Translations under genes and position numbers: made by a program
Source: CAVDRM01 sp963626285
Lineage (GTDB): Bacteria; Bacillota; Clostridia; Christensenellales; Aristaeellaceae
Length of the DNA: 23,812 bases
Reading direction: 5' to 3'
Assembly: GCA_963626285.1 (NCBI GenBank)
Contig: CAVFWQ010000020.1
Coordinates: 1-23,812 of the forward strand
Notes under the pieces: generated by a model
Told to the model about the DNA's origin: nothing
Database searches by the model: none
What the model saw: only the letters and a program-made list of their open reading frames with translations
Shown here: in pieces, positions 1 through 6,602 of the stretch
Layout of the letters: the number at the start of each line of letters is the position of its first letter
Position numbering within the stretch: the stretch's first letter is position 1

Positions 1-169
1 CACACTGCTCAGGCGGCGCGGTCTGTCAAGGATGCCGCAGGCACGGCGCAGCCGCATGTCCTTGACGGAGCGCGACGGCTGTGCTACCGTTCCTTTTCGA
101 CCGGCGTTTCGGCGGTGGTCTGTTTGGTGTACGCATTTTTCTCGATTTCACTCCTCAAACTTTTTTCGG
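1..169. other. Left edge, no convincing gene
   Basis: Downstream of the recombinase remnant on the minus strand there is only one short open frame, about 36 codons, from an ATG at 136 down to a stop at 26. It is preceded by a GAGGAG-like ribosome site near 150. The predicted peptide is very basic and proline-rich and matches nothing I know. It may be the start of a further recombinase-associated gene cut by a stop, or chance. Confidence 0.3.
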
Positions 170-1048
170 TTATGCCTCATTTGGGTCTTGACTTTTTATT
201 TGCAGGCTTTCGCTTTCGAGCGTTTCCGTCTCAAAGAGCGTTTGACTCATGGCTTCCAGATTGCCGATGACTTCACCCTTATTAGCAATCAGCTTATTGA
301 CCGCTGCAACAAACGATGATTTGATCTCGTCCTCTGTCAGATTCGGCGTTGAGCAGGTCTTGCCGTCACAGTACTTGTGATTGCATCGGTAGATGATCCT
401 GCGGTACTTGCTGTTTGAGTGCCATACCTTGGCACCGTAGTAGGAACCGCACTCTCCACAGACGATGCGGGATGCGAATATATCCACACCACTGTAACGA
501 TTGTCACGGTTGTTTCTGCGCAGCATCTCCTGCTGCACAAGCTCGAAGGTCTCCGGTGGAATGATCGCCTCGTGGTCGCCTTCCACGTAGTACTGCGGTA
601 GAACGCCGTTGTTGGGCACCTGCTTCTTGGTGAGAAAGTCGGCGGTATAGCACTTTTGCATCAGGGCGTCGCCTTTGTACTTTTCGTTGGTGAGTATGCT
701 TTTGACTGTACCCTGATTCCACTTTGCTTTCCTGCGTGGTGTCAGAATGCCCATTGCCGTCAGCCGATTGGCAATCGTGTGCGGCGTCAGCCCCTGAAGA
801 AACAAATCGTAAATCAGTCTGACCGTTTTTGCCTGTTCCTCATTGATGACCAGTTCGCCGTGCTCACCCCTGTCATAGCCAAGAAAATGGTCAAAGGGAA
901 CGGAAACCCGGCCATCCGCCATGCGCTTGCGCTGACCCCATGTGCAGTTTTCGGAAATGCTGCGGGACTCTTCCTGCGCAAGGCTGGACATGATCGTGAT
1001 GAGCAGTTCGCCCTTGCCGTCGAATGTCCAGATATTTTCTTTTTCAGA
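170..1048 (-). pseudogene. Large serine recombinase, N-terminally truncated remnant
   Basis: This is the C-terminal part of a large serine site-specific recombinase of the kind that moves integrative elements in Clostridia. The frame is open from about 1054. It begins in the end of the resolvase domain (EKENIWTFDGKGELLITI, then SSLAQEESRSISEN), continues through the recombinase domain (GYDRGEHGELVINEEQ, NRLTAMGILTPRRKAKW) and contains a zinc ribbon with Cys pairs CGECG and CNHKYCDGKTC. It ends at a normal stop. The first ~130 residues, including the catalytic serine, are missing. At about 1036-1048 the frame joins a different ORF, and the frame itself meets a TAA just upstream. The fragment therefore cannot be an active recombinase. 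That it marks a decayed integrative element is inference from family behaviour. Confidence 0.85.
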
Positions 1049-1197
1049 AGCTCCTTATATTTTTCGCATAATGCGTTACAAAGGCTGACGGCGTCATCGA
1101 GCAGGATGTCCGTCTGCCGGCTGCCGATTTTCGTTTTCAGTTCATCCAGAACCTCAGCAAACCCGCCGAGCTTTTCATAATACCTTCGGTTGACCAT
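1041..1197 (-). pseudogene. Short ORF of unknown function fused to recombinase remnant
   Basis: An ATG at 1197 opens a frame of about 50 native-looking codons, with charged helical content (VLDELKTKIGSRQTDILL, then CEKYKELLKKK). It runs straight into the recombinase DNA in the wrong frame and then reads junk to a stop at 814. A GTG four codons upstream is an alternative start. I do not recognise the family. The composition suggests a small helical protein. The switch in coding frame near 1041 marks a deletion or recombination junction, so this is probably the 5' end of a lost gene. Confidence 0.4.
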
Positions 1198-1207
1198 TGA
1201 TATCCTC

Positions 1208-1235
1208 ACACTCGTCTTTTAACACTCGTCTTTTA
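1208..1235. repeat. Perfect 14-bp tandem duplication
   Basis: The unit ACACTCGTCTTTTA occurs twice head to tail (1208-1221 and 1222-1235) with no mismatch. It lies just upstream of the short ORF beginning at 1197. Two copies of one regulator site or a simple slippage duplication are both possible. Confidence 0.8.
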
Positions 1236-1374
1236 CAGGAAAGCCGACCCGTCACCGTTCTTGTTCGGCCTGACGAGCGCAAACAATATAACACGGAGCC
1301 GAGCTTTTCGGGAATGCAAGAATTGTCCATTTTTATGCCGTTTCGGGCGATTTCAAACGTCAAAACTCCGCAGC

Positions 1375-1420
1375 AAAAAAGGCGCAGTGTCCGAATCAAA
1401 ATGATTCAGATTTGCGCCTT
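1375..1420 (-). terminator. Intrinsic terminator of the pgmB operon
   Basis: Two nested stems are visible. The outer stem AAGGCGCA (1379-1386) pairs with TGCGCCTT (1413-1420), and the inner stem GAATCA (1393-1398) pairs with TGATTC (1402-1407) around an AAA loop. Read on the minus strand the hairpin is followed by six T. It lies about 80 bases past the pgmB stop and separates that operon from the recombinase remnant. Confidence 0.8.
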
Positions 1421-1500
1421 GTGATGAACAGGTTTCGGAAACGAAGCCGAAAAAACCGCATGACTTCGTTATAGAGGCTTCGCCTGTCCCTGCGGTGCTT

Positions 1501-2142
1501 TTATATTGCGACTTCCGGAAGCTCCCGAAATGACTTGAGGCTGTAAGTCACCTTGCCGCTTTCGGCGGCAGGACCGAGACCGGCGCTGTCAAAGCCGCCG
1601 GCAGAAGCCGCCTGAAGACCGGCCAAAGCGTCTTCGACCACGAGGCATTGGGACGGGGCTAAGTGCAGCATCTCCGCCGCCATGGTGAAGACCTGCGGGT
1701 CGGGCTTGGAGCGCCGGATATTGTTCCCGTCGGATACGGCGTCAAAAAAATCCGCAAGCCCGATCCTTTCCAAAATCAGGGGCGTGTTTTTGCTGGACGA
1801 GCCTATGGCCAGCTTCAGCCCGCGCGCCCGCAGAACGTTCAGTGTCTCCCGCACCTCAGCGGACAAATCGTTGGGGGTCATGGTCTGCAAAAGTTCGCGG
1901 TAGAGGCTGTTCTTTTTATCCGCCAGCGCCTGCTTTTCCGCATCGGAGAAAGCGGTTCCCGTACCCTCCAGAATGATGTCCAAACTCTCCATGCGGCTGA
2001 CGCCCCGCAGCCTGTCGTTCTTTTTTGCATCGAAGGCGATGCCCAGCGAATCCGCCAGCGTCTTCCACGCAAGATAATGATAGCGGTCCGTAAAGCAGAT
2101 AACGCCGTCCAAATCAAAAATCACGCCTTTGTATTTGCTCAT
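1501..2142 (-). CDS. pgmB: Beta-phosphoglucomutase
   Basis: This HAD-superfamily enzyme converts beta-glucose 1-phosphate to glucose 6-phosphate in the cytosol, completing the use of disaccharides split by GH65 phosphorylases. The 213 residues are normal family length. Visible motifs are the nucleophile/acid pair in DLDGV (Asp10, Asp12), the cap-domain substrate loop RGVSR (46-50), the phosphate-binding GSSSKN (114-119), Lys146 in KPDPQVF and the metal-binding VVEDALAG (Glu170, Asp171). The ATG overlaps the stop of the upstream GH65 remnant in an ATGA, which is the usual tight coupling of this pair. The gene looks intact, but its partner phosphorylase is truncated and the native upstream operon is gone. 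Its expression and present use are therefore doubtful unless it draws on another phosphorylase. Confidence 0.93.
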   Translation of the reverse strand: MSKYKGVIFDLDGVICFTDRYHYLAWKTLADSLGIAFDAKKNDRLRGVSRMESLDIILEGTGTAFSDAEKQALADKKNSLYRELLQTMTPNDLSAEVRETLNVLRARGLKLAIGSSSKNTPLILERIGLADFFDAVSDGNNIRRSKPDPQVFTMAAEMLHLAPSQCLVVEDALAGLQAASAGGFDSAGLGPAAESGKVTYSLKSFRELPEVAI

Positions 2143-2546
2143 AACTTTTCCATCGTTCCTTTTTCATGGGTCACGGTCACGCGGTAGGCTGTGCCGCCGA
2201 CCCGGCAGATAAAACGGATACATTTCCAGTGTTTCGGCAGGCAGGGATGCAGCACGGGCTTCCCCCGTTCCGTCTCCAAGCCCGCAAAGCCCTGCGCGAA
2301 GACCTTCCACGCGCCGCCGGCGGCCGCCGGGTGTGTGCCGCCGATGTAAACAAGCCCAGCCCACTGCTTGCCGCCGCCGTCCCGATCAGTCCGTGCGGAC
2401 TTGAGGAAGAAGGGCAGCGCCTCCTCCGCCCCGCCCCAGCGGCAGGCTACCAGCGCATACATGCAGGCGCTGAGGGATGAGCCATGCTCCGTGCGGGGGC
2501 AGTAGTAATCCCAGTTGGCCTTCAGGATGTTCCTGCAAAATGGTGT
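2139..2546 (-). pseudogene. GH65 disaccharide phosphorylase, C-terminal remnant
   Basis: Only about 135 codons remain of an enzyme normally near 750 residues. The reading frame resumes after a TGA at 2547-2549 and shows the conserved GH65 C-terminal barrel sequence NWDYYCPRTEHGSSLSA followed by YALVACRWGG. It then ends normally in the ATGA overlap with pgmB. GH65 members phosphorolyse maltose, trehalose, kojibiose or related disaccharides to beta-glucose 1-phosphate, which fits pgmB. The fragment lacks the N-terminal sandwich and the catalytic acid, so which disaccharide was used cannot be told. The homology stops at about 2540 and AT-rich foreign sequence begins at once, which marks a recombination junction. 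Confidence 0.85.
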
Positions 2547-2558
2547 TCAGAGTTAAGA

Positions 2559-3287
2559 TTAGTGATGCATAGCCCAATCATAATAGTTTTTATAATTTTC
2601 TATATCAGGGTTTCTGGTTATCCATGCTTCGATGGCATCATAGTCAAACATGGCTGTGATGCCATCCCTTATTTCAGTTCGATTAAAAGAAGAGATTGAA
2701 ATACCAAAGTTACAATTTTTCAAACAGAATGAGCACTTAGCAAGGCATCCGTAATTTGGATCAATAGGATCATCAATCACAAAAAGGTAAAACGGGCAAT
2801 ATGGGTGGTTTTCAAGCGAAAAGAAAGCATATTCGTGGATATTCCATCCGTCTTGGCTTTTTTTGATTGTTATAGATTCGTCCCACCCGACCAAGTCTGT
2901 CGATTCATACATTACATAAATTTCGCTTTGAGGTTGCTCTTCCGATCCGTGGGGACCAATGCCGAGTTGGGGTGGGCATAACGGATCGTATTCCCGTAAC
3001 ATGCTGGATTTGTTGCAAACAGATACCTCCCATCCATTAGAATCTTTTTCTAAAATGAAAAACGAAAGACTGGAATCATTTGTTGACCTGATGATTGCGG
3101 AGGCAAAAGAAGAATCATCAGATAACACACATGATACCATTTCATCATTTGATTCTATCTTTAATAGTTTTTTTATACTTTCGATTTCTTTTTCATCTCT
3201 TCCTTCTGCGTAAGAGATGACACAAGTACCCCAAATGGCAAGCAATAGTGCAATCAAGACGCATCTAGTCTTAACTATATGCCTCAT
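2559..3287 (-). CDS. Secreted protein of unknown function
   Basis: I do not recognise a family. The ATG at 3287 is chosen because a GGGAGG ribosome site precedes it and the product (242 residues) then starts with a clear export signal: basic MRHIVKTR, then a hydrophobic stretch to about residue 25, with likely cleavage after SYA. The mature part is acidic and begins with a charged helix (DEKEIESIKKLLKIE). Four cysteines (181, 185, 188, 192; spacing C-x3-C-x2-C-x3-C) near the C-terminus could form disulphides or bind metal. The stretch is clearly AT-richer than the genes around it and sits between fragments of unrelated genes, so it probably arrived by transfer. The gene itself looks complete. 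Confidence 0.65.
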   Translation of the reverse strand: MRHIVKTRCVLIALLLAIWGTCVISYAEGRDEKEIESIKKLLKIESNDEMVSCVLSDDSSFASAIIRSTNDSSLSFFILEKDSNGWEVSVCNKSSMLREYDPLCPPQLGIGPHGSEEQPQSEIYVMYESTDLVGWDESITIKKSQDGWNIHEYAFFSLENHPYCPFYLFVIDDPIDPNYGCLAKCSFCLKNCNFGISISSFNRTEIRDGITAMFDYDAIEAWITRNPDIENYKNYYDWAMHH

Positions 3288-3393
3288 AGCTAATCCTCCC
3301 GATGATAAATTCAAAATCATCTTGATTACTGCTCTTGAATCAGCAAGCCACATTCTAACAAACCTAAGGCTCGTTATTCCTAGAGCTAATGCC

Positions 3394-3402
3394 ATTATAC
3401 CA
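3394..3402 (-). promoter_or_regulatory. Extended -10 promoter for the secreted protein
   Basis: On the minus strand TGGTATAAT gives a consensus -10 with a TGn extension, about 107 bases before the ATG at 3287. There is no good -35, as is common for extended -10 promoters. Confidence 0.5.
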
Positions 3403-3544
3403 CTGCGGGGCAAAATCTGCCACTGTAAATCGTCCCCTTTTCAGGTAGATTTTTACACGATAATCATCAATACTGAAAACGAATAAAACATATATGAGTG
3501 CCGCCAGCCATCCAGACATAACTTCTTTTATGGAGGTAATCTAC

Positions 3545-3650
3545 ATGAGAAACCCATTCACCAGACTGTTCCGTGCACGGGACAAGCCTCAAAACGCCGT
3601 GTCCGCTTCGCCCAGCTTTTACTTTGGCATGAGCGGCTCCGGCAAGTCGG
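3545..3650 (+). pseudogene. Phage portal protein, N-terminal scrap
   Basis: An ATG at 3545 with a perfect GGAGGT ribosome site (3533-3538) starts MRNPFTRLFRARDKPQNAV and runs through SFYFGMSGSGKSV. This is the characteristic beginning of HK97-type portal proteins in Clostridia prophages. Portal proteins form the ring through which phage DNA is packaged. After about 35 codons the similarity stops and the frame runs into sequence from the binding-protein gene on the other strand. Just upstream a frame ending VPPAIQT and a stop at 3519-3521 could be the very end of the large terminase gene, which normally precedes portal. No other phage gene is in the window. Confidence 0.7.
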
Positions 3651-3704
3651 TCAGCCCTTTCATGTGTATGAATCCACAGAGGAAGGAAGTCGGCACTCCA
3701 TCGA

Positions 3705-3851
3705 GGCGATGGCCTCGGTCTGGGTGTCCTCCGGCCAGATGCCGAGGGTGAAGGAGCCGGACTCCTCCGCGGCGGCGCCAATGCAGCCGGACATCATGCC
3801 AAGGGCTAAGACAGCGGCGAGAAGCAGAGACAGCAGATGACGGGTTTTCAT
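3705..3851 (-). pseudogene. Sugar ABC transporter binding lipoprotein, N-terminal remnant
   Basis: The ATG at 3851 follows a GGAAGG ribosome site and encodes a textbook lipoprotein signal (basic MKTRH, hydrophobic core, lipobox MSGC with Cys23). The start of a family 1 extracellular sugar-binding protein follows, with FTLGIWPEDTQTEAIA. After residue 49 the similarity ends. The frame continues for only 14 junk codons to a stop near 3660, whereas the family is about 420 residues. The gene lies directly behind a consensus promoter with LacI-type repeats and points toward GH65-pgmB. It is most likely the first gene of the disrupted disaccharide operon. Confidence 0.8.
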
Positions 3852-3880
3852 TTTCTCATCCTTCCTTTTTTGAAAGTTTT

Positions 3881-3944
3881 ACGTTAAACCTAACATACAA
3901 AACAGGTTTTCTCCCCCATTCCGTTCGCCCATTAGGTTTATCGT
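3881..3944. promoter_or_regulatory. Paired inverted repeat, likely LacI-family operators
   Basis: ACGTTAAACCTAA (3881-3893) and TTAGGTTTATCGT (3932-3944) are inverted copies of each other (12 of 13 positions), centred 51 bases apart, near five helical turns. The core ACGTTAA also occurs inside the promoter of the adjacent LacI gene (5233-5239). The repeats lie just downstream of the start expected from the promoter at 3953-3981, where a repressor would block transcription or form a loop. Confidence 0.55.
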
Positions 3945-3952
3945 TCAACTTG

Positions 3953-3981
3953 ATCATATCAGACATCCTATATTTTGTAAA
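3953..3981 (-). promoter_or_regulatory. Promoter of the truncated binding-protein gene
   Basis: On the minus strand TTTACA (3976-3981), a 17-base spacer and TATGAT (3953-3958) form a strong sigma-A type promoter about 100 bases before the ATG at 3851. The -35 sits inside TGTAAACGGCAAATT, which recurs with one change at 4032-4046. The TGTAAACG core is reminiscent of a catabolite (CcpA) cre half, but the match is incomplete. Confidence 0.65.
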
Positions 3982-4160
3982 CGGCAAATTCTTATAAATT
4001 TTACATTTATTTTTCAGCAGAAATGCCGATTTGTAAACGGCGAATTTTCAACCGTTCTATCGATCGCGCATCAAAAGCCGCGGCAGCCCCGCGTATCCTT
4101 CTTTTCTCCAGACAGCCTCTGTTCAAGCGTGGCCGCAACGCGGCAGCGGATGCATCGCCC

Positions 4161-5192
4161 TTATTCGATTTCCTTCGGCGGCTCGCCTACGCTGCTGCGA
4201 ATGACCAGACGCACGGGCAGCGCCCGATTTTGCAGGGAGACGGGCTTTCCCTCCAGCAGCTCGACCATGCACTCGGCGGCGATGCGTCCCTTTTCCTCGG
4301 CATCCTGATGGACGGTCGTCAGCATGGGCATGGTCATCCGCGCCCAGTTGATATCGTCAAAGCCCATCACGGAAATATCCCTCGGCACCATGCGCCCCGC
4401 CTGCTGCAATCCGGACATGATGCCGGCCGCCAGTATGTCCGCCGTGGCAAAAACGGCGGTTATATCCTTCCGCCTGGCCAATTCCCTGCCAAACACCATC
4501 ATCTTGCTCGTGGAAAATTCACAGTCGAACACCAGAGACGGGTCAAACGCTATCCCGTTCTGCCTCAGTGCCTCACGATAGCCCAGAAGCCGCTGCTCCA
4601 CCACGCCGCCGGGCTTCGCGGCCGCGCCCGCAAAGACGATGCGCCGATGCCCCTGTTTGGCCAGATAGTCCACCGCCAGCCGCGCCCCTTCAAAGTCCTC
4701 CAAGCCGATATTGACCATGTTCCCCAAATCGGAAATATAGCTGTCCGTCAGCACCACGGGGAGCTTCAGCCCCCGCAGGGTCTCGTAAAACGGCTCGTTT
4801 TCAAACAGCCCCGGCATGAACAGCCCTTCCACATTCCAATTGCGCAGAAAAGCCGTCAACTCCGCGGGGTCCGAAAGGGCGCGAATCATCAGAAAATATC
4901 CCCGTTCCCGCAGGGCTTTTTCCACGGCTCCCGTCAAATCCATAAAAAAGGGGTCAGACATGAACTTCTGCTGATCCCTTGATTCCAGATGGTTGATGAG
5001 GGCAACCACCTTCGAGGAGTGGGTCTTCATGGCGCGGGCGGAAAGATTCGGCACATAGCCCCGTTCCCGAATGATTCCGTTGATAAGGTCTACCGTATAG
5101 CCGGAAACCCTCTTGGTGCGGCCGTGTATCACATTGCTGACCGTGGTGGCGCTGACGCCGGCTTCCCGTGCGATATCCTCAATGGTAACCAT
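4161..5192 (-). CDS. LacI-family transcriptional regulator
   Basis: This is a sugar-responsive repressor of about 343 residues, normal for the family. It begins with the canonical helix-turn-helix (VTIEDIAREAGVSATTVSNV, then the hinge region PNLSARAMK), followed by a periplasmic-binding-protein-like effector domain with VVALINHL, FASAxxxAxG-like and VMGFDDI (SVMGFDDINWARM) motifs. The ATG at 5192 is preferred over an in-frame ATG at 5228 because AAGGAG precedes it at proper spacing and it starts exactly at the HTH. The gene has its own consensus promoter containing an ACGTTAA element, suggesting autoregulation. The same core flanks the promoter of the truncated binding-protein gene, so it probably controlled the disrupted GH65-pgmB operon. 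Its effector is unknown. Confidence 0.9.
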   Translation of the reverse strand: MVTIEDIAREAGVSATTVSNVIHGRTKRVSGYTVDLINGIIRERGYVPNLSARAMKTHSSKVVALINHLESRDQQKFMSDPFFMDLTGAVEKALRERGYFLMIRALSDPAELTAFLRNWNVEGLFMPGLFENEPFYETLRGLKLPVVLTDSYISDLGNMVNIGLEDFEGARLAVDYLAKQGHRRIVFAGAAAKPGGVVEQRLLGYREALRQNGIAFDPSLVFDCEFSTSKMMVFGRELARRKDITAVFATADILAAGIMSGLQQAGRMVPRDISVMGFDDINWARMTMPMLTTVHQDAEEKGRIAAECMVELLEGKPVSLQNRALPVRLVIRSSVGEPPKEIE

Positions 5193-5227
5193 CAGACGGC
5201 GCTCCTTTCCTTCATCTCTGAAATTCA

Positions 5228-5256
5228 TTGTACGTTAACCCTCAGAAATTGTCAAG
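5228..5256 (-). promoter_or_regulatory. lacI-type gene promoter with embedded operator core
   Basis: On the minus strand TTGACA (5251-5256), 17 bases, and TACAAT (5228-5233) give a near-consensus promoter. The spacer carries TTAACGT (5233-5239 on the plus strand as ACGTTAA), the same core as in the repeats at 3881-3944. The promoter lies in the gap after the fusion hydrolase gene, so the regulator is transcribed separately. Confidence 0.7.
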
Positions 5257-5276
5257 AAAACGCCGCATGGGATGTG

Positions 5277-6602
5277 TTATTTCTTCCCCTCGCCAAAATC
5301 GATCATGCCGGCGCGGGCGCTGTACACCAGCGCTTTGAACAGTGAAAAGGCGTGCTCGTCCGTGTCGCAGGTGCGCTCCGGATGCCACTGCACGCCTAAG
5401 CACAAAGCGCCTTCGGGCATTTCAAACGCCTCTGTCACGCCGTCCGGCGCAAGCGCCGCAAGCCGCGCTCCCTCCGGCAGTGTTTTGACCGCCTGATGGT
5501 GATAGGAATTGACCGGCCATTCCCCGCCGCCGGCAATCGCCTCAAGCCGCGTCCCGCGCACCACGGAAACGCTGTGCGCCTCGCGGATGCTCCAGCCCTC
5601 TTTGTCGGGATAATGGTCCGTTTCGGACGGCTTTTGTGTCGGCAAATCCTGATACAGTGTGCCGCCGAAGGCCACGGCCATTGCCTGAATGCCGCGGCAG
5701 ATGCCCAAAATGGGCTTGTTCATCTCTCTGAACAGGCGAATCATGGGAAATTCGCTCATGTCGCGCTCGTGAGAAACCGAGCCGAGCTCCGGAACGGGCG
5801 CCTGCCCATAGCACGCGGGGTCGATGTCATGCCCGCCCGCCAAAAGCAGGCCGTCCATGCGGCTCAGCAGCTCCTTCATGGTCTCCTCCGGCGGGTCGAT
5901 GCTCAGCAGCACGGGCATGCCGCCCGCGTCCTGCACGGCCTGCATGTACTTGCGGTATACATACTGGGTTTTCCCTTCATCGCGGACGCAGCTGATGACG
6001 CCGATAAGAGGGCGCGGCAGCGGCTTTTCCGCTTTACTGAACAAGAAATACGGCCTGTCCTTGCAGTCCTGCTCAATCACGGAAAAATCGGCATAGGCCT
6101 CGTTCCCGTCCAGACGCACCTTGCCCTTTCTGCCGGGCTTATCGTAACGCCCGCTGCCGATGCGGTACATGGGATCCCAGACCTTGACGGTGCTGCCCTC
6201 CGCCGCAGCCAGCACGATATAGTGACCGCTGTCGGAAAAAACGCCGATGTAGCCATCCTGCGGACGGTCGCCCTGCGTATTGGCGACCACCATGCCCTTC
6301 TTTTCCCGCAAAAAGCGGAGCGCCTCCTCAGGCTCCCAGGCGATTTGATAATCCAGCCCCGTATACTGGGCAAAATACGGCGCAAACACAAACAGATTTG
6401 TGCCGAAGCCCTCTCTGGCGCCGCTCGCCTTGCTTAATGCCGCGCATTCCTCCGGCGGAAGCGAAACGTCGGCCAAATTCTCCGCCACCATCGAGCAGGA
6501 GCAGACGCCGCAGCCGTTATTGGCGATATTTCCGTCGGCCGCTCCCTGCGGGGACAGATACGGCACATGCTCATAATCAAGCTGACAATAAAACGAACGC
6601 AT
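5277..6602 (-). CDS. C39-like cysteine peptidase fused to gamma-glutamyl hydrolase-like domain
   Basis: Two hydrolase domains lie in one 441-residue cytosolic protein. Residues 1-190 resemble the C39/papain-like fold: NNGCGVCSCSMV carries the probable nucleophile Cys31, GHYIVL supplies His127 and VWDP Asp143. Residues 197-435 are a class I glutamine-amidotransferase/peptidase C26 domain like PuuD or folate gamma-glutamyl hydrolase: AGGHDIDPACYG, the nucleophile elbow GICRGIQ (Cys302), SYHHQAVK and QWHPE (His407, Glu409). C26 enzymes cleave gamma-glutamyl amide bonds. No signal peptide is seen, and no synthetase domain that would use ammonia. The start overlaps the M20 gene stop by one base (TAATG), implying coupled translation. 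Both triads look complete. The pairing of these two folds in one chain is, to my knowledge, uncommon, and the substrate is unknown. Confidence 0.8.
   Translation of the reverse strand: MRSFYCQLDYEHVPYLSPQGAADGNIANNGCGVCSCSMVAENLADVSLPPEECAALSKASGAREGFGTNLFVFAPYFAQYTGLDYQIAWEPEEALRFLREKKGMVVANTQGDRPQDGYIGVFSDSGHYIVLAAAEGSTVKVWDPMYRIGSGRYDKPGRKGKVRLDGNEAYADFSVIEQDCKDRPYFLFSKAEKPLPRPLIGVISCVRDEGKTQYVYRKYMQAVQDAGGMPVLLSIDPPEETMKELLSRMDGLLLAGGHDIDPACYGQAPVPELGSVSHERDMSEFPMIRLFREMNKPILGICRGIQAMAVAFGGTLYQDLPTQKPSETDHYPDKEGWSIREAHSVSVVRGTRLEAIAGGGEWPVNSYHHQAVKTLPEGARLAALAPDGVTEAFEMPEGALCLGVQWHPERTCDTDEHAFSLFKALVYSARAGMIDFGEGKK

Noticed and set aside
1421..1500. Second hairpin after pgmB (TTTCGG/CCGAAA near 1433-1452)
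   Set aside because: Short stem and no T tract in the right place. The nested hairpin at 1375-1420 is a far better terminator.
4021..4160. Terminator after the LacI gene
   Set aside because: GC-rich palindromic bits (for example around GCCGCGGC) exist, but no stem followed by a T run could be supported.
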